Translations under genes and position numbers: made by a program
From: Leeuwenhoekiella polynyae
Lineage (GTDB): Bacteria; Bacteroidota; Bacteroidia; Flavobacteriales; Flavobacteriaceae
NCBI RefSeq assembly: GCF_042683665.1
Contig: NZ_JBHUOO010000012.1
Length of the DNA stretch: 64,000 nucleotides
Direction: 5' to 3' (one strand)
The notes under the pieces: model-generated
The model's database searches: none
Seen by the model: the letters and a program-made list of their open reading frames with translations, nothing else
Told to the model about the DNA's origin: nothing
Part shown: positions 25,235 to 35,009 of the stretch, piece by piece
Layout of the letters: each line of letters opens with the position of its first letter
Numbering within the stretch: position 1 is the stretch's first letter

Positions 25235-25660
25235 AATTTATTGGCACCGCCAAAAGGTTTAATATTCCGTCCCGATAGGTATCGGGATGCCTCGAAATTG
25301 AAAATTTGTTTCTAACAAATGCCTCGTGGGCCTGCCTTTGTCGGCAAACAGGCTTGCCCCGAGGTAGTTTACGTCACCGGTTTGAAGATTTCTGTGTATA
25401 TAGAGCGCCAAAAACCGGGCATGGGCTGCTAAATTATCAAAATGCATCGGGACTGAATAAACAGCAATTGCCCTATTGTATGCATTTATTAGCATGTAAA
25501 GACAATAAGAGGCTAAAATTGCCTCCTTTTATGCGAACTATAGAACTTGACTCGATAATCGGGAGGTAACTACTTTGAGGCTTGACTCGAAGTCAAAAAC
25601 TGTTTCATTGGCACCGCCAAAGGGGTTAATATTACAAGGCTTGTCTTCAAGTAATTTTAG
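25235..25660. repeat. Degenerate copies of the GGCACCGCCAAA repeat
   Basis: ATTGGCACCGCCAAAAGG at 25240-25257 begins one diverged unit that contains two extra hairpins (CCCGATAGGTATCGGG, and GCCTGCC...GGCAAACAGGC). ATTGGCACCGCCAAAGGGG at 25608 begins a second, shorter unit. Between them, 25390-25600 holds no gene. The copies mirror the array at 21.2 kb on the other side of the peptidase operon. Confidence 0.7.
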
Positions 25661-26049
25661 GGGTGCTCCAGCCTGTTTTTTACATATTCAATTTGGGTTT
25701 TACCGTGGGGTTTGGCGTTTCCGTTTTCATCCAGACCCACCATTACGATTTTATCAATGGTGATGATGGTTTCCCGAGTCATTTTATTACGGACTTCACA
25801 TTTTAACGTTAATGAAGCCGTACCAAATTTCACGGGTTCAAGACCTATTTCTACAATGTCCCCTTCGCGGGCGCTGGCTTTAAAATCTATTTCGCTGATA
25901 TACTTAGTCACTGTACGTGGATTCTCTAATTGAATGATTGCATATAAAGCAGCTTCTTCGTCAATCCACTCTAACAGCCGACCTCCAAAAAGGGAGCGGT
26001 TGGGATTTAAGTCCTGTGGTTTGATCCATTTTCGGGTGTGGAAATTCAT
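25657..26049 (-). CDS. Acyl-CoA thioesterase (hotdog fold)
   Basis: 130 residues of a single hotdog domain. NRSLFGGRLLEWIDEEAALYA carries the conserved Asn, Gly-Gly and Asp-Glu of the YciA/cytosolic acyl-CoA hydrolase group, and YISEIDFKASAREGDIVEIG is the long central helix-strand. It hydrolyses acyl-CoA to free acid and CoA in the cytoplasm. The chain-length preference is unknown. Confidence 0.88.
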   Translation of the reverse strand: MNFHTRKWIKPQDLNPNRSLFGGRLLEWIDEEAALYAIIQLENPRTVTKYISEIDFKASAREGDIVEIGLEPVKFGTASLTLKCEVRNKMTRETIITIDKIVMVGLDENGNAKPHGKTQIEYVKNRLEHP

Positions 26050-26155
26050 GGTATTTGTCTTTAAAATTTCTACTGTAAAGTTAGGATTTATACCTTCTAA
26101 ATCTGGCTAATCACAGCTTGTTTCCTCTATGGGATAATAGATATTTTAGATGATA

Positions 26156-29100
26156 TTAAACTACGTTAAGTGTGCTGTATCCCTGTCCGTTTTGGGTTAA
26201 CTGAATTTGCGTTGCGATGCGTTCTTTTAGACTGTCTACGTGGCTGATGACGCCGATCATCTTAGCCGATTCCGCTTGAAGGACCTCGAGGGTATCCAGG
26301 GTTTGATCTAGCGTTTCGGGATCCAGTGTACCAAAACCTTCGTCGATGAAGAGGCTGTTGATTTCAATATTTCGCGAAGCGAGATCTGATAGGGCCAGTG
26401 CAAGCGCCAGACTCAGGATAAAGGTCTCCCCGCCGCTTAAGGTTTTAATAGATCGGCGTTGCCCGCCCATATGCTCGTCTATAGCCACCAGAGAATCGTC
26501 TTCTTCATCTCCCGGCTGATCAATGCGGTAGCGGTCTGTAAGCTGTTCCAAGCGTTTATTAGCGAGTTGCAAGAGTTGTGTAAGGGTTAAATCCTGCGCA
26601 AAATCATTGAATTTATCACCTTTAGAATCGCCAATGAGATCTTTAAGAATAAGCCAATGTTCTGCGTTTTTTAACTCTGTATCAATTTGTGTTTTTAAAT
26701 CAGAAATCCACTTTAAATATTGCTTTTGATTTAAAAGAATGCGAGAGACTTCTCCCGCTAGTTTTTCATTTTCTGTGAGTGCATTTGTTTTTATCTGCTG
26801 CTGTTCTAGCAACTTTTCTAGAGGAATCTCATCTGTAGCATCGGTTAAGGTTTTAACCTCTTCAAGAAGTTTATTTCGCAGGGTTTTTAAACGCAAGAGT
26901 TCGTTTTCAAGTTCCTGATTTTCTTGCGCCCAGGCCTGTGCCTGAGTTGCGTTGAGCCGATTAGCTATTGCAGCTTCTATAGCATCGTAACCTTTTGGTT
27001 TCAGTTTGTTGAGTACGTCAGAATTTAGTGTTTCGTGCTCTTTTTCAAGTTTTTGCAAGGTTTCTTGGGCAGCTTTTAAAAGTTGATTTTGTTGAGCATT
27101 AGCTTGCTCGTTGCGATTCCAGGAAGTTTCAGCTTCACTGATTTCTTGTTCAAATTTGTCCCCTTTAAATAAGTTTGCGATTGCTTTTTTCTTCTCGATA
27201 CCGGAATCAATAAGCTTTTGAAGTTCCTGGGTTTGAGCTTTTAGATTTGCATAAAGACTGCGTGTTTCTTGCAACTTTTTAGCCGTTGCCAATTCTTGTT
27301 CTTGTTTTTCTAAAATGTTTTCTATTGCTGTAAAATCGTTGTCCTGAATTTCTTCAAGCACTGTTTTAAATTGTGTTTTGAAGTCATTTTGAACCTTTTG
27401 AAAATCTGCTGTACCGGTATGTATGCGCTGTTGCAAATCGGTGCTTTGTTGTGTGAATTGCTTTAAAGCTGTTTGGTGTTCGGCAAAGGATTTGTTTAAG
27501 GCTTTAAGCTCTTGTTCCAACTGGTTTACCGCTTTTTTCAAACCATTTTCTTCCTGCGGAATGTGTTTTGCAAATGGATGATGTACCGATCCACATAAGG
27601 GACAGGCTTCATCGGGTTTTAAATCTCTACGGAAATCTTCTAATTGTTTTTGCAGTTGTTCAACTTCAAGTTTGTGTTGTTTGGCTTCCAGTCGGGCTTC
27701 TTTCAGCTCAATCTCACTTTTGAGTTTAGAAAGTTTTTCAGGTAAATTGGTCGATTGGCTTTCCAGCTTTTTCAACTCGTTTTGTTGCTCCTGAAGTCTT
27801 GATTTTTGGTTCTCCAGATCCCGATGTGCTTTTTCAGCCTGGCGGATGAGCCGCAGTTTTTGCTGCAGTTTTTCTTGTTGGTCTTCAACCGAATGGTTTG
27901 TCAAATCAAATTGTTGCTCCAATTTTTGATAAGCAGCAGAATTCTCCCGTTCCTGGGTTTCTAATTCTTTCTGAAAAGCAATCAAATTTGAAACAGAAGC
28001 GGTAAGGTTTAAAGGTCTTGCTGAAGTTTCAATATGCGATTTAGTCGTTTTATACGTGGCAGCAATCGTACTGCGCTCTGCAATCAGTGTACGTACGTGG
28101 TCTTTATATGCTGCTACTTTATTGGAGAAATCATCAGGAGTGACTGCTAATTGAAACGTATCTTTAAAGCGTTCGGTTAAATAATCGCGTTGTTTTTTAG
28201 TTTGTTGAATCGCTTCACCGGCAACTGTTATTTCCTGCTTTTTATCTTTTAGTTTGTTTTGTAAACTTTGCCACTGATTGAGTTCTTCACCAAACAATTG
28301 TATCTCTTGATGCCGTTTTAAAGCCTCGCCTTTTTTGGTGTCAAATTCTTCTTTTTGAAGCGCAACACGTTCCAGTTGTTGCCTAGTTTGCTTCAGTTGA
28401 TTTTGTTCTTTTTGAAGCTTATTTTTAAGATCAAGTTCTTTAGCGAGCCGTTCTAATTCTTGTTGAAATTGTTTCTTTTCTGCAGCTAATTTTTCAGCTT
28501 GCTGTTGCTTTTCAGCAAATATCGATTCTTCTAATAATTGCTCTTTATAGGTTTCAATTTTAGTGCGTTTAGTATCTATATCTTTGGCGTGCTCTTTATG
28601 TTTCAGAAAAACTTCTTGTCCGATACGGCGGTAGATTTCGGTACCCGTAATTTTTTCTAGCAATGCGCCGCGTTCCTTTTTAGGCACTTGTAAAAACTTA
28701 GCAAATTCACCTTGAGCGAGAACAACCGACTTGATAAACTGGTCGTAATTGAGACCGATGAGCTCCTCATTTTTAGTAGGCACATCAGACTTTTTTAAGT
28801 CTAAAAGCGTGTTGCCGGTAACATTGGCAATCTCCATATGATAGTCGCGCAGGTTTCCGTTTCTATTGGTAGAGATTTCCCATTTTGATGCGAAAATTCC
28901 GTCTTTACATTGGTAGGTGATTTCTGCAAATGCATCACTCTGATTGCGGGTAAGAATGGCTCCTTTTTTTAAAACCTCAGTGGTGCTCATTTTACCAAGT
29001 CGCGGCACCTGATTAAACAGCGCTAAGGAAATCACATCGAGAATGGTGGTCTTACCACTGCCGGTGGGACCGGTGATGGCAAACAAACTGTTTTGTAAAA

Positions 29101-29179
29101 AGGGTTCTTTAGTAAAATCGATCTTATGCTCGCCGCGTAGCGAGTTGATATTTTTAAATGCGATCTTTAATATTTTCAT
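26156..29179 (-). CDS. sbcC: Exonuclease subunit SbcC
   Basis: 1007 residues. N-terminal ABC half with Walker A GPTGSGKTTILD, then two very long Glu/Gln/Lys-rich coiled coils flanking a zinc hook (CPLCGSVHHPFA near 526). The C-terminal half has signature LSGGETFILSLALALA and Walker B LFIDEGFGTLD. With SbcD it cleaves hairpins and blocked DNA ends (Mre11-Rad50 type). The gene follows sbcD by two codons' space. Confidence 0.96.
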   Translation of the reverse strand: MKILKIAFKNINSLRGEHKIDFTKEPFLQNSLFAITGPTGSGKTTILDVISLALFNQVPRLGKMSTTEVLKKGAILTRNQSDAFAEITYQCKDGIFASKWEISTNRNGNLRDYHMEIANVTGNTLLDLKKSDVPTKNEELIGLNYDQFIKSVVLAQGEFAKFLQVPKKERGALLEKITGTEIYRRIGQEVFLKHKEHAKDIDTKRTKIETYKEQLLEESIFAEKQQQAEKLAAEKKQFQQELERLAKELDLKNKLQKEQNQLKQTRQQLERVALQKEEFDTKKGEALKRHQEIQLFGEELNQWQSLQNKLKDKKQEITVAGEAIQQTKKQRDYLTERFKDTFQLAVTPDDFSNKVAAYKDHVRTLIAERSTIAATYKTTKSHIETSARPLNLTASVSNLIAFQKELETQERENSAAYQKLEQQFDLTNHSVEDQQEKLQQKLRLIRQAEKAHRDLENQKSRLQEQQNELKKLESQSTNLPEKLSKLKSEIELKEARLEAKQHKLEVEQLQKQLEDFRRDLKPDEACPLCGSVHHPFAKHIPQEENGLKKAVNQLEQELKALNKSFAEHQTALKQFTQQSTDLQQRIHTGTADFQKVQNDFKTQFKTVLEEIQDNDFTAIENILEKQEQELATAKKLQETRSLYANLKAQTQELQKLIDSGIEKKKAIANLFKGDKFEQEISEAETSWNRNEQANAQQNQLLKAAQETLQKLEKEHETLNSDVLNKLKPKGYDAIEAAIANRLNATQAQAWAQENQELENELLRLKTLRNKLLEEVKTLTDATDEIPLEKLLEQQQIKTNALTENEKLAGEVSRILLNQKQYLKWISDLKTQIDTELKNAEHWLILKDLIGDSKGDKFNDFAQDLTLTQLLQLANKRLEQLTDRYRIDQPGDEEDDSLVAIDEHMGGQRRSIKTLSGGETFILSLALALALSDLASRNIEINSLFIDEGFGTLDPETLDQTLDTLEVLQAESAKMIGVISHVDSLKERIATQIQLTQNGQGYSTLNVV

Positions 29180-29182
29180 AGC

Positions 29183-30400
29183 TTAAGCCTGATCTGCTGT
29201 ATGTATTTCCTCTAGAATTTCTTGAAAAGCCTGAATTACCCGTGCTTTAATTTCGGTATCGTAACTGTTTTGCTCCAGCATTTTTTGAAACACTTCTTGT
29301 GGCTTGAGATCTTCCAGGTGGATATGGGATTCAAAGAGTTTCCCGGTTTCCTGAAGTCGGTTTTTAAAGCTAGCCCGATGCTTTACTATTTCTAGTCCGG
29401 GTGTATCAAAGTTGGTGACGCTTTCATCTAATTGAGCCAGTACATGCGCATCAAAATCATCTTCAATAAGTTCGACTTCAATCAGATCTGTGAGTTCACC
29501 TTGTGGAGTAAGATTGCTCAGTTTCGCTTTTATATTTTCTAAAGTACCGCTAATCTTATGCAGTTTTCTAAAATTGGGTATCGAAAGACTCTGCGGTTCA
29601 AAACCGGTTGTAGTATCTAAAATCAGCACTCGTTTTTCATCACTGCGCTCACTAAACGAAAGGGGTAGCGGCGAACCGCTGTAAAACGTAGGAATGGCAG
29701 CACTCACGCGTTGGGGTTTATGAATATGTCCCAGCGCCACATAACTGAAATAATCCCCAAACTGACTCGCCTGAAAAGCGGCCTGATTCCCGATTTGTAT
29801 ATCGCGTTCGCTGTCTGAGGATTCAATTCCTGCTGCATACACATGTCCCATTGCTATCACGGGCAGACCGGGATAGTTTTGGTTACACAGGTCTGCTGCT
29901 TGTGCAAACGTGGCTTCAATCCCTTTGCGAATGGCTTCAATGCGGTTATCATAGGTAACGCCGGTTTCGACACTGCGTATGTCGCTGTCCCGCAAAAACG
30001 GAATTGCAGCGATCACAAGTTCGGTTTCACCGGCTTTGTTGGGCACCGGGATGAGACAGTCCGCAAGATTCTGGGGCAACCCCCCAATGATGTGAACATT
30101 GAGGGCTTCCAGGATTTCACGGGGTGCGTCTAACATCGTGGGCGAATCATGATTCCCTCCGGTAATGATGATTTTACAGTTGAGCGAACTCAATTTCTTA
30201 AGTGCAAGGTAATATTGCCGGCGGGCTTCTGCAGATGGATTGGCCAGATCAAAGACATCCCCTGAAATCAAGAGCAATTCTATTTCTTCTTCACGCATAA
30301 GGGGAATGAGCCAATTGATAAACAGCTCAAAATCTGCGTGTAAATAATGCTTGTGTAATTTTTTTCCGATGTGCCAATCGGCGGTATGCAGGATTTTCAT
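29183..30400 (-). CDS. sbcD: Exonuclease subunit SbcD
   Basis: 405 residues with the calcineurin-like phosphoesterase motifs in order: HTADWHIGK, SGDVFD, GNHDS, GHVYA and GHIHKP, which bind two Mn ions. The C-terminal part is the SbcD cap. It is the nuclease partner of SbcC, encoded just downstream. Confidence 0.96.
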   Translation of the reverse strand: MKILHTADWHIGKKLHKHYLHADFELFINWLIPLMREEEIELLLISGDVFDLANPSAEARRQYYLALKKLSSLNCKIIITGGNHDSPTMLDAPREILEALNVHIIGGLPQNLADCLIPVPNKAGETELVIAAIPFLRDSDIRSVETGVTYDNRIEAIRKGIEATFAQAADLCNQNYPGLPVIAMGHVYAAGIESSDSERDIQIGNQAAFQASQFGDYFSYVALGHIHKPQRVSAAIPTFYSGSPLPLSFSERSDEKRVLILDTTTGFEPQSLSIPNFRKLHKISGTLENIKAKLSNLTPQGELTDLIEVELIEDDFDAHVLAQLDESVTNFDTPGLEIVKHRASFKNRLQETGKLFESHIHLEDLKPQEVFQKMLEQNSYDTEIKARVIQAFQEILEEIHTADQA

Positions 30401-30597
30401 GTGCCCGTTTTTAATCGCGTAGGAGGAAAGTCGAAGTTACAAAAATTGATAAGTAGAACGGGAGGGTTATTTAAGGTAAAATAGGTAATAATTGAAAGGT
30501 TAAGCTTTATTGATTGGGCTGAAACTCACTTTTACATGACTATCAAAACCAATAGAACTTTTTGCAGTAATTTTAAGCTACTAGTAAATTAGGTTTC

Positions 30598-30957
30598 ATG
30601 GGATTATTTGATAGGTTTTTGGGTAAGGCGAACACTAAAAAGATAGAAATGAACCAGCACGCTGTAATCGTGAGTTTTCAATATGCTCTGGATGATTTAC
30701 AGCCACTCTATAACCTGGAGGACAAACTTGAAAAATTGATAGAAAATGAGGGTGTAGGGGAGTTTGACGGTCATGAAATAGCTTTAGATTTAAGTGATGG
30801 ATTCTTGTATATGTATGGACCTAATGCAGAGTTGCTTTACAAAGTAGTTCGTCCTTTACTGCAACAAACTGCGTTTATGAACGAAGCAACCGCATTACTA
30901 AGGTTTGGGCCACCGGAAGATGGAGTGCAAGAAATAAGAGTTGATATAAACGATTAA
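30598..30957 (+). CDS. Small cytoplasmic hypothetical protein
   Basis: 119 residues without signal peptide or membrane helix. A basic start (MGLFDRFLGKANTKK) precedes an alpha/beta domain containing GVGEFDGHEIALDLSDG and LYMYGPNAELLYKVVRPLL. Similar small proteins are common in bacteria without a known role. It is convergent with the short-chain dehydrogenase. Confidence 0.65.
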   Translation: MGLFDRFLGKANTKKIEMNQHAVIVSFQYALDDLQPLYNLEDKLEKLIENEGVGEFDGHEIALDLSDGFLYMYGPNAELLYKVVRPLLQQTAFMNEATALLRFGPPEDGVQEIRVDIND

Positions 30958-30976
30958 TCTTAGGGTTTATAAAATA

Positions 30977-31795
30977 TCACTTATACTGCGACATAATAAT
31001 CTTTTCATAAATCCCATCTCCTAGCCATTTGCGTAAGGCCATCGCAGGTTTTGCCATAAAACCTTTTGCATATCGGCGTTTTGGATTTTTTACTGTTGCG
31101 GCTTTAGCAATGGTTTTTCCTAAAATTGATACATCGGTTAAGCGATCACTGGTGTAGGCATCGTGCATACTGTCTGCTGCAGCATTGGCAAAATCAGCAT
31201 AAGCACCAGACCCTGAATTTTCTTTCAGGTTTTTTGCCGCAATGGTTCCCCAATCGGTTTTTATGGCTCCCGGTTGTATGATCACCACATCTATATCAAA
31301 AGCTTTCAATTCAAGGCGTAAACAATCGCTCCAGCCCTCAAGTGCGTGTTTTGTAGCGTGGTACCAAGCACCAAAAGGGGTGTATATTTTTCCTGCCATT
31401 GAGGAGATATTTACAATCCTACCCTGTTTATTTTTTCGCATACCTGGGAGAACCAATTGTGTGATGCGCGCCAGACCGAAAAGATTCACTTCAAACTGCC
31501 GTTTTGCTTCTTCAATAGCAACATCTTCTACGGCTCCGTAAGATCCGTAACCGGCATTGTTGATCAGCACGTCAATACGTCCTTCTTGTTCAAGAACAGC
31601 ATTTACACAAGTTTTTATAGATTCCTCATCGGTCAGGTCGAGAAACTGCGTATGCATACCTACTTTTTCGAGATCTTGCATTTCTTCAATTCTGCGTGCT
31701 GCCCCATAAACGGTGTGACCTTTTTCAAGTAAATTTTTGGCAGTAGACTTTCCTATACCTGAACTCGCTCCGGTGATTAAAATAACTTTTTGCAT
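30977..31795 (-). CDS. Short-chain dehydrogenase/reductase
   Basis: 272 residues, classical SDR. The nucleotide motif TGASSGIGKS is at 7-16, with the structural NNAGYG, the catalytic Ser in NISSMAGK, and YHATK with the Tyr/Lys pair. An arginine pair after the second strand (GAARRIEEM) suggests NADP preference. The substrate is unknown. Confidence 0.9.
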   Translation of the reverse strand: MQKVILITGASSGIGKSTAKNLLEKGHTVYGAARRIEEMQDLEKVGMHTQFLDLTDEESIKTCVNAVLEQEGRIDVLINNAGYGSYGAVEDVAIEEAKRQFEVNLFGLARITQLVLPGMRKNKQGRIVNISSMAGKIYTPFGAWYHATKHALEGWSDCLRLELKAFDIDVVIIQPGAIKTDWGTIAAKNLKENSGSGAYADFANAAADSMHDAYTSDRLTDVSILGKTIAKAATVKNPKRRYAKGFMAKPAMALRKWLGDGIYEKIIMSQYK

Positions 31796-32034
31796 AGTAG
31801 CTTTATTTTTTTCTTTTGAAGGTACTCAATAATGCAGCACTTTCGGTTTTAGGGTATACTTTAAATTGAATAACCTTAAATACTGAATGTGTTTGTTTCA
31901 GATTGAGGTGAGATTTGACAGCTAACTTTACGCGATAATCGAGATTAAATACACCGAGGCTTTTCCTGTTCTAAAAATGTAGTGTTCCGTTTCATGCTTT
32001 GTGGGCCTGACTGGCTTGACCTGAAGTAGTTTGC

Positions 32035-33222
32035 TTAAAAAGCTTCACCGATACTTAAATAGAAATTATTTCCGTCTGGAGTAAACGCATAGTCAAAGCG
32101 TAAGTAAATATCCTTTTTCTGAAAGAGTAAAAAACGGGCACCGGCACCGGCAGACCATTTTAGATTGTTCATTTTGATTTCATCAAACCCATCAAAAACT
32201 TCGCCTACACCGGTAAATACCGTTGCGCCAATACGATTCGTAAACCCTAATTTGAGCGGTAAGAAACGGTATTCAATTTGAGCAGCAAGCTGATTTCGGT
32301 CTCTAAATCTTCCTTTAAAATAACCGCGCATCATGCTTTCTCCACCCATATAGGAGAGTTGATTAAACGGGACATCGCCTCCAAAATTAAACTCACCCAA
32401 AAGCTGTGCAGCAAGCACATCGTTTTTGCCTATTTTTTTGAAAAACCGGTTGTCAGTCGTGATGATTTGATATTTCACATCGCTTTTCCAGAACGGATTG
32501 TAGTTGATATAGGCAAACTCACTGAAAAATGCATCGCGCTCATTCAATACATTATGCCGCTCGTCATAAACCAATCCTAATCCCATACCAAAGCTGGTCG
32601 TGCCTTCGGCTCCGAATGGTAAATCAAAATCAACTAAAGGTTCTTCTTCATCCGGACTTTTAAAGGTTATGTTACTCAGACTTCTAAAATCGGTTTCTAA
32701 ACCGATGTAAAAGTTTTTTGCCACGTTTCTTAAAACCCGTTCTTTGATCCGTATTTGAGTGGCATCAACCAGAGCAATATTTTCTTTTGGAACCTCATTA
32801 CCTATCCCGTAATATTTAAGCGGAAATTGTTCAAAATCTAAATCACCCAGAAAAAACCACTTATCCTGATCAGCATATACAGCGTGATTGATGCGAAGAC
32901 CGTATTGCCCATTAAAGGTGAAAAAGGCATAGGCGTTTATTTCGCTAAGCCTGTTGTTGATATCTTCATTGGCATAAAAGACATAAAGCGGTACTACTCC
33001 AAATTCAACGCCAGTTTCCGGGCGGTACCCCATAACGGGATAGACAAGGAATTGTGCTTTTTCTTGCGAAGTGGTATCCTTAAAGATGCTGTTGATGTAA
33101 CGGGAAATGAATCCTCTTTTTGGTTTTTCAACTTTAGATTCTGTATCCTGTGCTTGCATCTTGAGACCCAGAAAGAGAACTAAGCTAAACTTTAGCACTA
33201 GGAAACATAATTTTCTCGGCAT
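32035..33222 (-). CDS. BamA/TamA-like outer-membrane barrel protein
   Basis: 395 residues with a signal peptide ending MQAQ. There are no POTRA domains. The body is a 16-strand-type barrel of the bacterial surface antigen family: GVEFGVVPLYVFY early, the MRGYFKGRFRD motif equivalent to the VRGF/Y lid-lock loop, and a C-terminal FYLSIGEAF strand ending in Phe. Such short Omp85 relatives are common in Flavobacteriaceae. The cargo is unknown. Confidence 0.82.
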   Translation of the reverse strand: MPRKLCFLVLKFSLVLFLGLKMQAQDTESKVEKPKRGFISRYINSIFKDTTSQEKAQFLVYPVMGYRPETGVEFGVVPLYVFYANEDINNRLSEINAYAFFTFNGQYGLRINHAVYADQDKWFFLGDLDFEQFPLKYYGIGNEVPKENIALVDATQIRIKERVLRNVAKNFYIGLETDFRSLSNITFKSPDEEEPLVDFDLPFGAEGTTSFGMGLGLVYDERHNVLNERDAFFSEFAYINYNPFWKSDVKYQIITTDNRFFKKIGKNDVLAAQLLGEFNFGGDVPFNQLSYMGGESMMRGYFKGRFRDRNQLAAQIEYRFLPLKLGFTNRIGATVFTGVGEVFDGFDEIKMNNLKWSAGAGARFLLFQKKDIYLRFDYAFTPDGNNFYLSIGEAF

Positions 33223-33345
33223 AGTATGTTTTCAGGTAAAAATAGCCTTTTACAAACTGAAAAAAATCAACTCAATATATAAGGAAATCCTAATTTTTAA
33301 GCTGAATCACCTTATATCCTGATTGATTAAATGCTGACTTGCAGT

Positions 33346-33882
33346 CTATTTAAAAAGTAACCACCCCAAGCGAAAGCCTAAAATTGGAGAGAAATACGCT
33401 TTATTATAATCATTAAAACCAAGACCGCCTCCTAAATTGAGATCTAACTTAAACCCGCTCTTGTAATATCGTTGCAATCCCCAGATTGGCCCAATCACGC
33501 CAAAGTAATCTTCATAATACTCCAGATTACCAATTATAGGTTTGCCAGTTTGTAATGCACCACTTAAAGCCAGGTAATTAGCGCTGTTATTTGTAGTGTT
33601 TCTGTCTTTAGTATTCCTTTTTTTAAAATTGTAATAATAGCGGTATTGTATGTTAAAAATAGGGTAAACACCATAGCCTTCTCCAAAAAAGCCCTTGCGA
33701 TACGCGAAGCCAGTACCTAATCTAAGATCTAATGTGGTTGTATTGGTTAGCCCAAATTCGTATTCTAAGCCCGGAGTCAAAATGTTTACTGAAAACAGCC
33801 TTTTTTCTACACCGGTTTGTTGTTGAGCATTAACCGCAAAAAGAGTGCAAAAAGAGAAGCTTAAAAATAGAATGTACTTCAT
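33346..33882 (-). CDS. Small outer-membrane beta-barrel hypothetical protein
   Basis: 178 residues with a signal peptide (LFLSFSFCTLFAVNAQ). Alternating hydrophobic strands rich in Gly, Tyr and Phe (LEYEFGLTNTTTLDLRLGTG, FNIQYRYYYNF, LDLNLGGGLGFND) end in LGFRLGWLLFK. This fits an eight-strand barrel. The function is not recognised. Confidence 0.7.
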   Translation of the reverse strand: MKYILFLSFSFCTLFAVNAQQQTGVEKRLFSVNILTPGLEYEFGLTNTTTLDLRLGTGFAYRKGFFGEGYGVYPIFNIQYRYYYNFKKRNTKDRNTTNNSANYLALSGALQTGKPIIGNLEYYEDYFGVIGPIWGLQRYYKSGFKLDLNLGGGLGFNDYNKAYFSPILGFRLGWLLFK

Positions 33883-33971
33883 GTGTGATTGTAGTTATTC
33901 GATTGATTTGGTAAATATATAGAAGCATACCTTATTAGTTATGATTATATCTTCAATATTTTACTGCGCTT

Positions 33972-34553
33972 TTACTGCTTTTTTGTAGCAATAATGATTC
34001 CGGTTGACCAATTCATTTTTGTAAGGTTAAAGTCTTTTCTGTTCTCTAAATATTTAACGAGTTGATCTACAGTGTCCTGATGCCCTTCAGGCCAATTGGG
34101 TTGTGCCTTCATATCGTCAATAATATAGAAACCACCCATTTTCACAAGTTCTAAAATTTGATCTATTTCACTGTATTTTCCTGGCCAGGCATCTGCAAAA
34201 ATCAGATCAAACTTTTCGCCGTTATAGTTTTTTATCCACGTTGATCCATCAGCACAAATCAATTCTACTCGTGCGTCTTGAGCAAAAAAATCTTCAGCTA
34301 TTTTGATGAGCTCCGGGTTGTTATCAATCGATGTTATTTTTGATTTGGCATCCATCCCGTCTATCATCCAAGATAAGGAAAGCCCAATTCCGGTTCCCAG
34401 CTCTAGTATATTAGACTTCGGTTTAGCAGTTATCAAGGTTTTTAAAAGTGACCCGATATACAGATCTGATGGCATTGTAAAACCGATTTCTTTCGATTTT
34501 TTTTCAATTGCTGAATGCTTATCAGGAAGGTTTAAAACAGGTGAATCGTCCAT
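33972..34553 (-). CDS. O-methyltransferase-like SAM-dependent methyltransferase
   Basis: 193 residues. Motif I ILELGTGIGLSLSWM, motif II ITSIDNNPELIKIAEDFF and FDLIFADAWPGKY mark a class I methyltransferase of the catechol-OMT-like group (Methyltransf_24). PSDLYIGSLLKTLI precedes motif I as in that group. The substrate is unknown. Confidence 0.82.
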   Translation of the reverse strand: MDDSPVLNLPDKHSAIEKKSKEIGFTMPSDLYIGSLLKTLITAKPKSNILELGTGIGLSLSWMIDGMDAKSKITSIDNNPELIKIAEDFFAQDARVELICADGSTWIKNYNGEKFDLIFADAWPGKYSEIDQILELVKMGGFYIIDDMKAQPNWPEGHQDTVDQLVKYLENRKDFNLTKMNWSTGIIIATKKQ

Positions 34554-35009
34554 AAGAATTGTTATATCAATTATTGAAAATTACTGCTTTTTAGTTTAAC
34601 TGTGATTTTACCACGGAATCCTTTCAGCATTATCACTGAAAAACTTTCTGGCAGGCGTGTACACATCTAGGAAGGTTTGTTTGATGATAAAACAAGTGGA
34701 AACTTCCGTTGTTAAAATTTGTTGTGGTATATCCCGATTCTATTGCCAGTTAAATCTTTTAGATGTTTTTGGGTAGTGGTGGTTAAAACCCCTTTCATGA
34801 AAACCTTTGCTGGTCCCTGTAAGCTTTACTATCTAGATCCATAAACCTTTCTGTAAAAGCTCTAGAATACTAGATTTTTTTAAATAATTTATATAAGCCA
34901 TCAATGACATACAGATAATTAATTTTTATTTATTTAGAGCATATTCATTTTTAAAATAGTGAGGTAACTTGTATTTGTAACAATCTCAATAAAAATATAC
35001 CTATATTTT
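34554..35009. other. Gene-free divergent interval
   Basis: 456 AT-rich bases between divergent genes with stop codons in all frames. No repeat family of this window and no terminator or riboswitch was recognised. It presumably holds the promoters of both neighbours. Confidence 0.5.

Noticed and set aside
31900..32034. A third locus of the GGCACCGCCAAA repeat
   Set aside because: Only loose similarity (TTTCATGCTTTGTGGGCCTG); the diagnostic GGCACCGCC word is absent.
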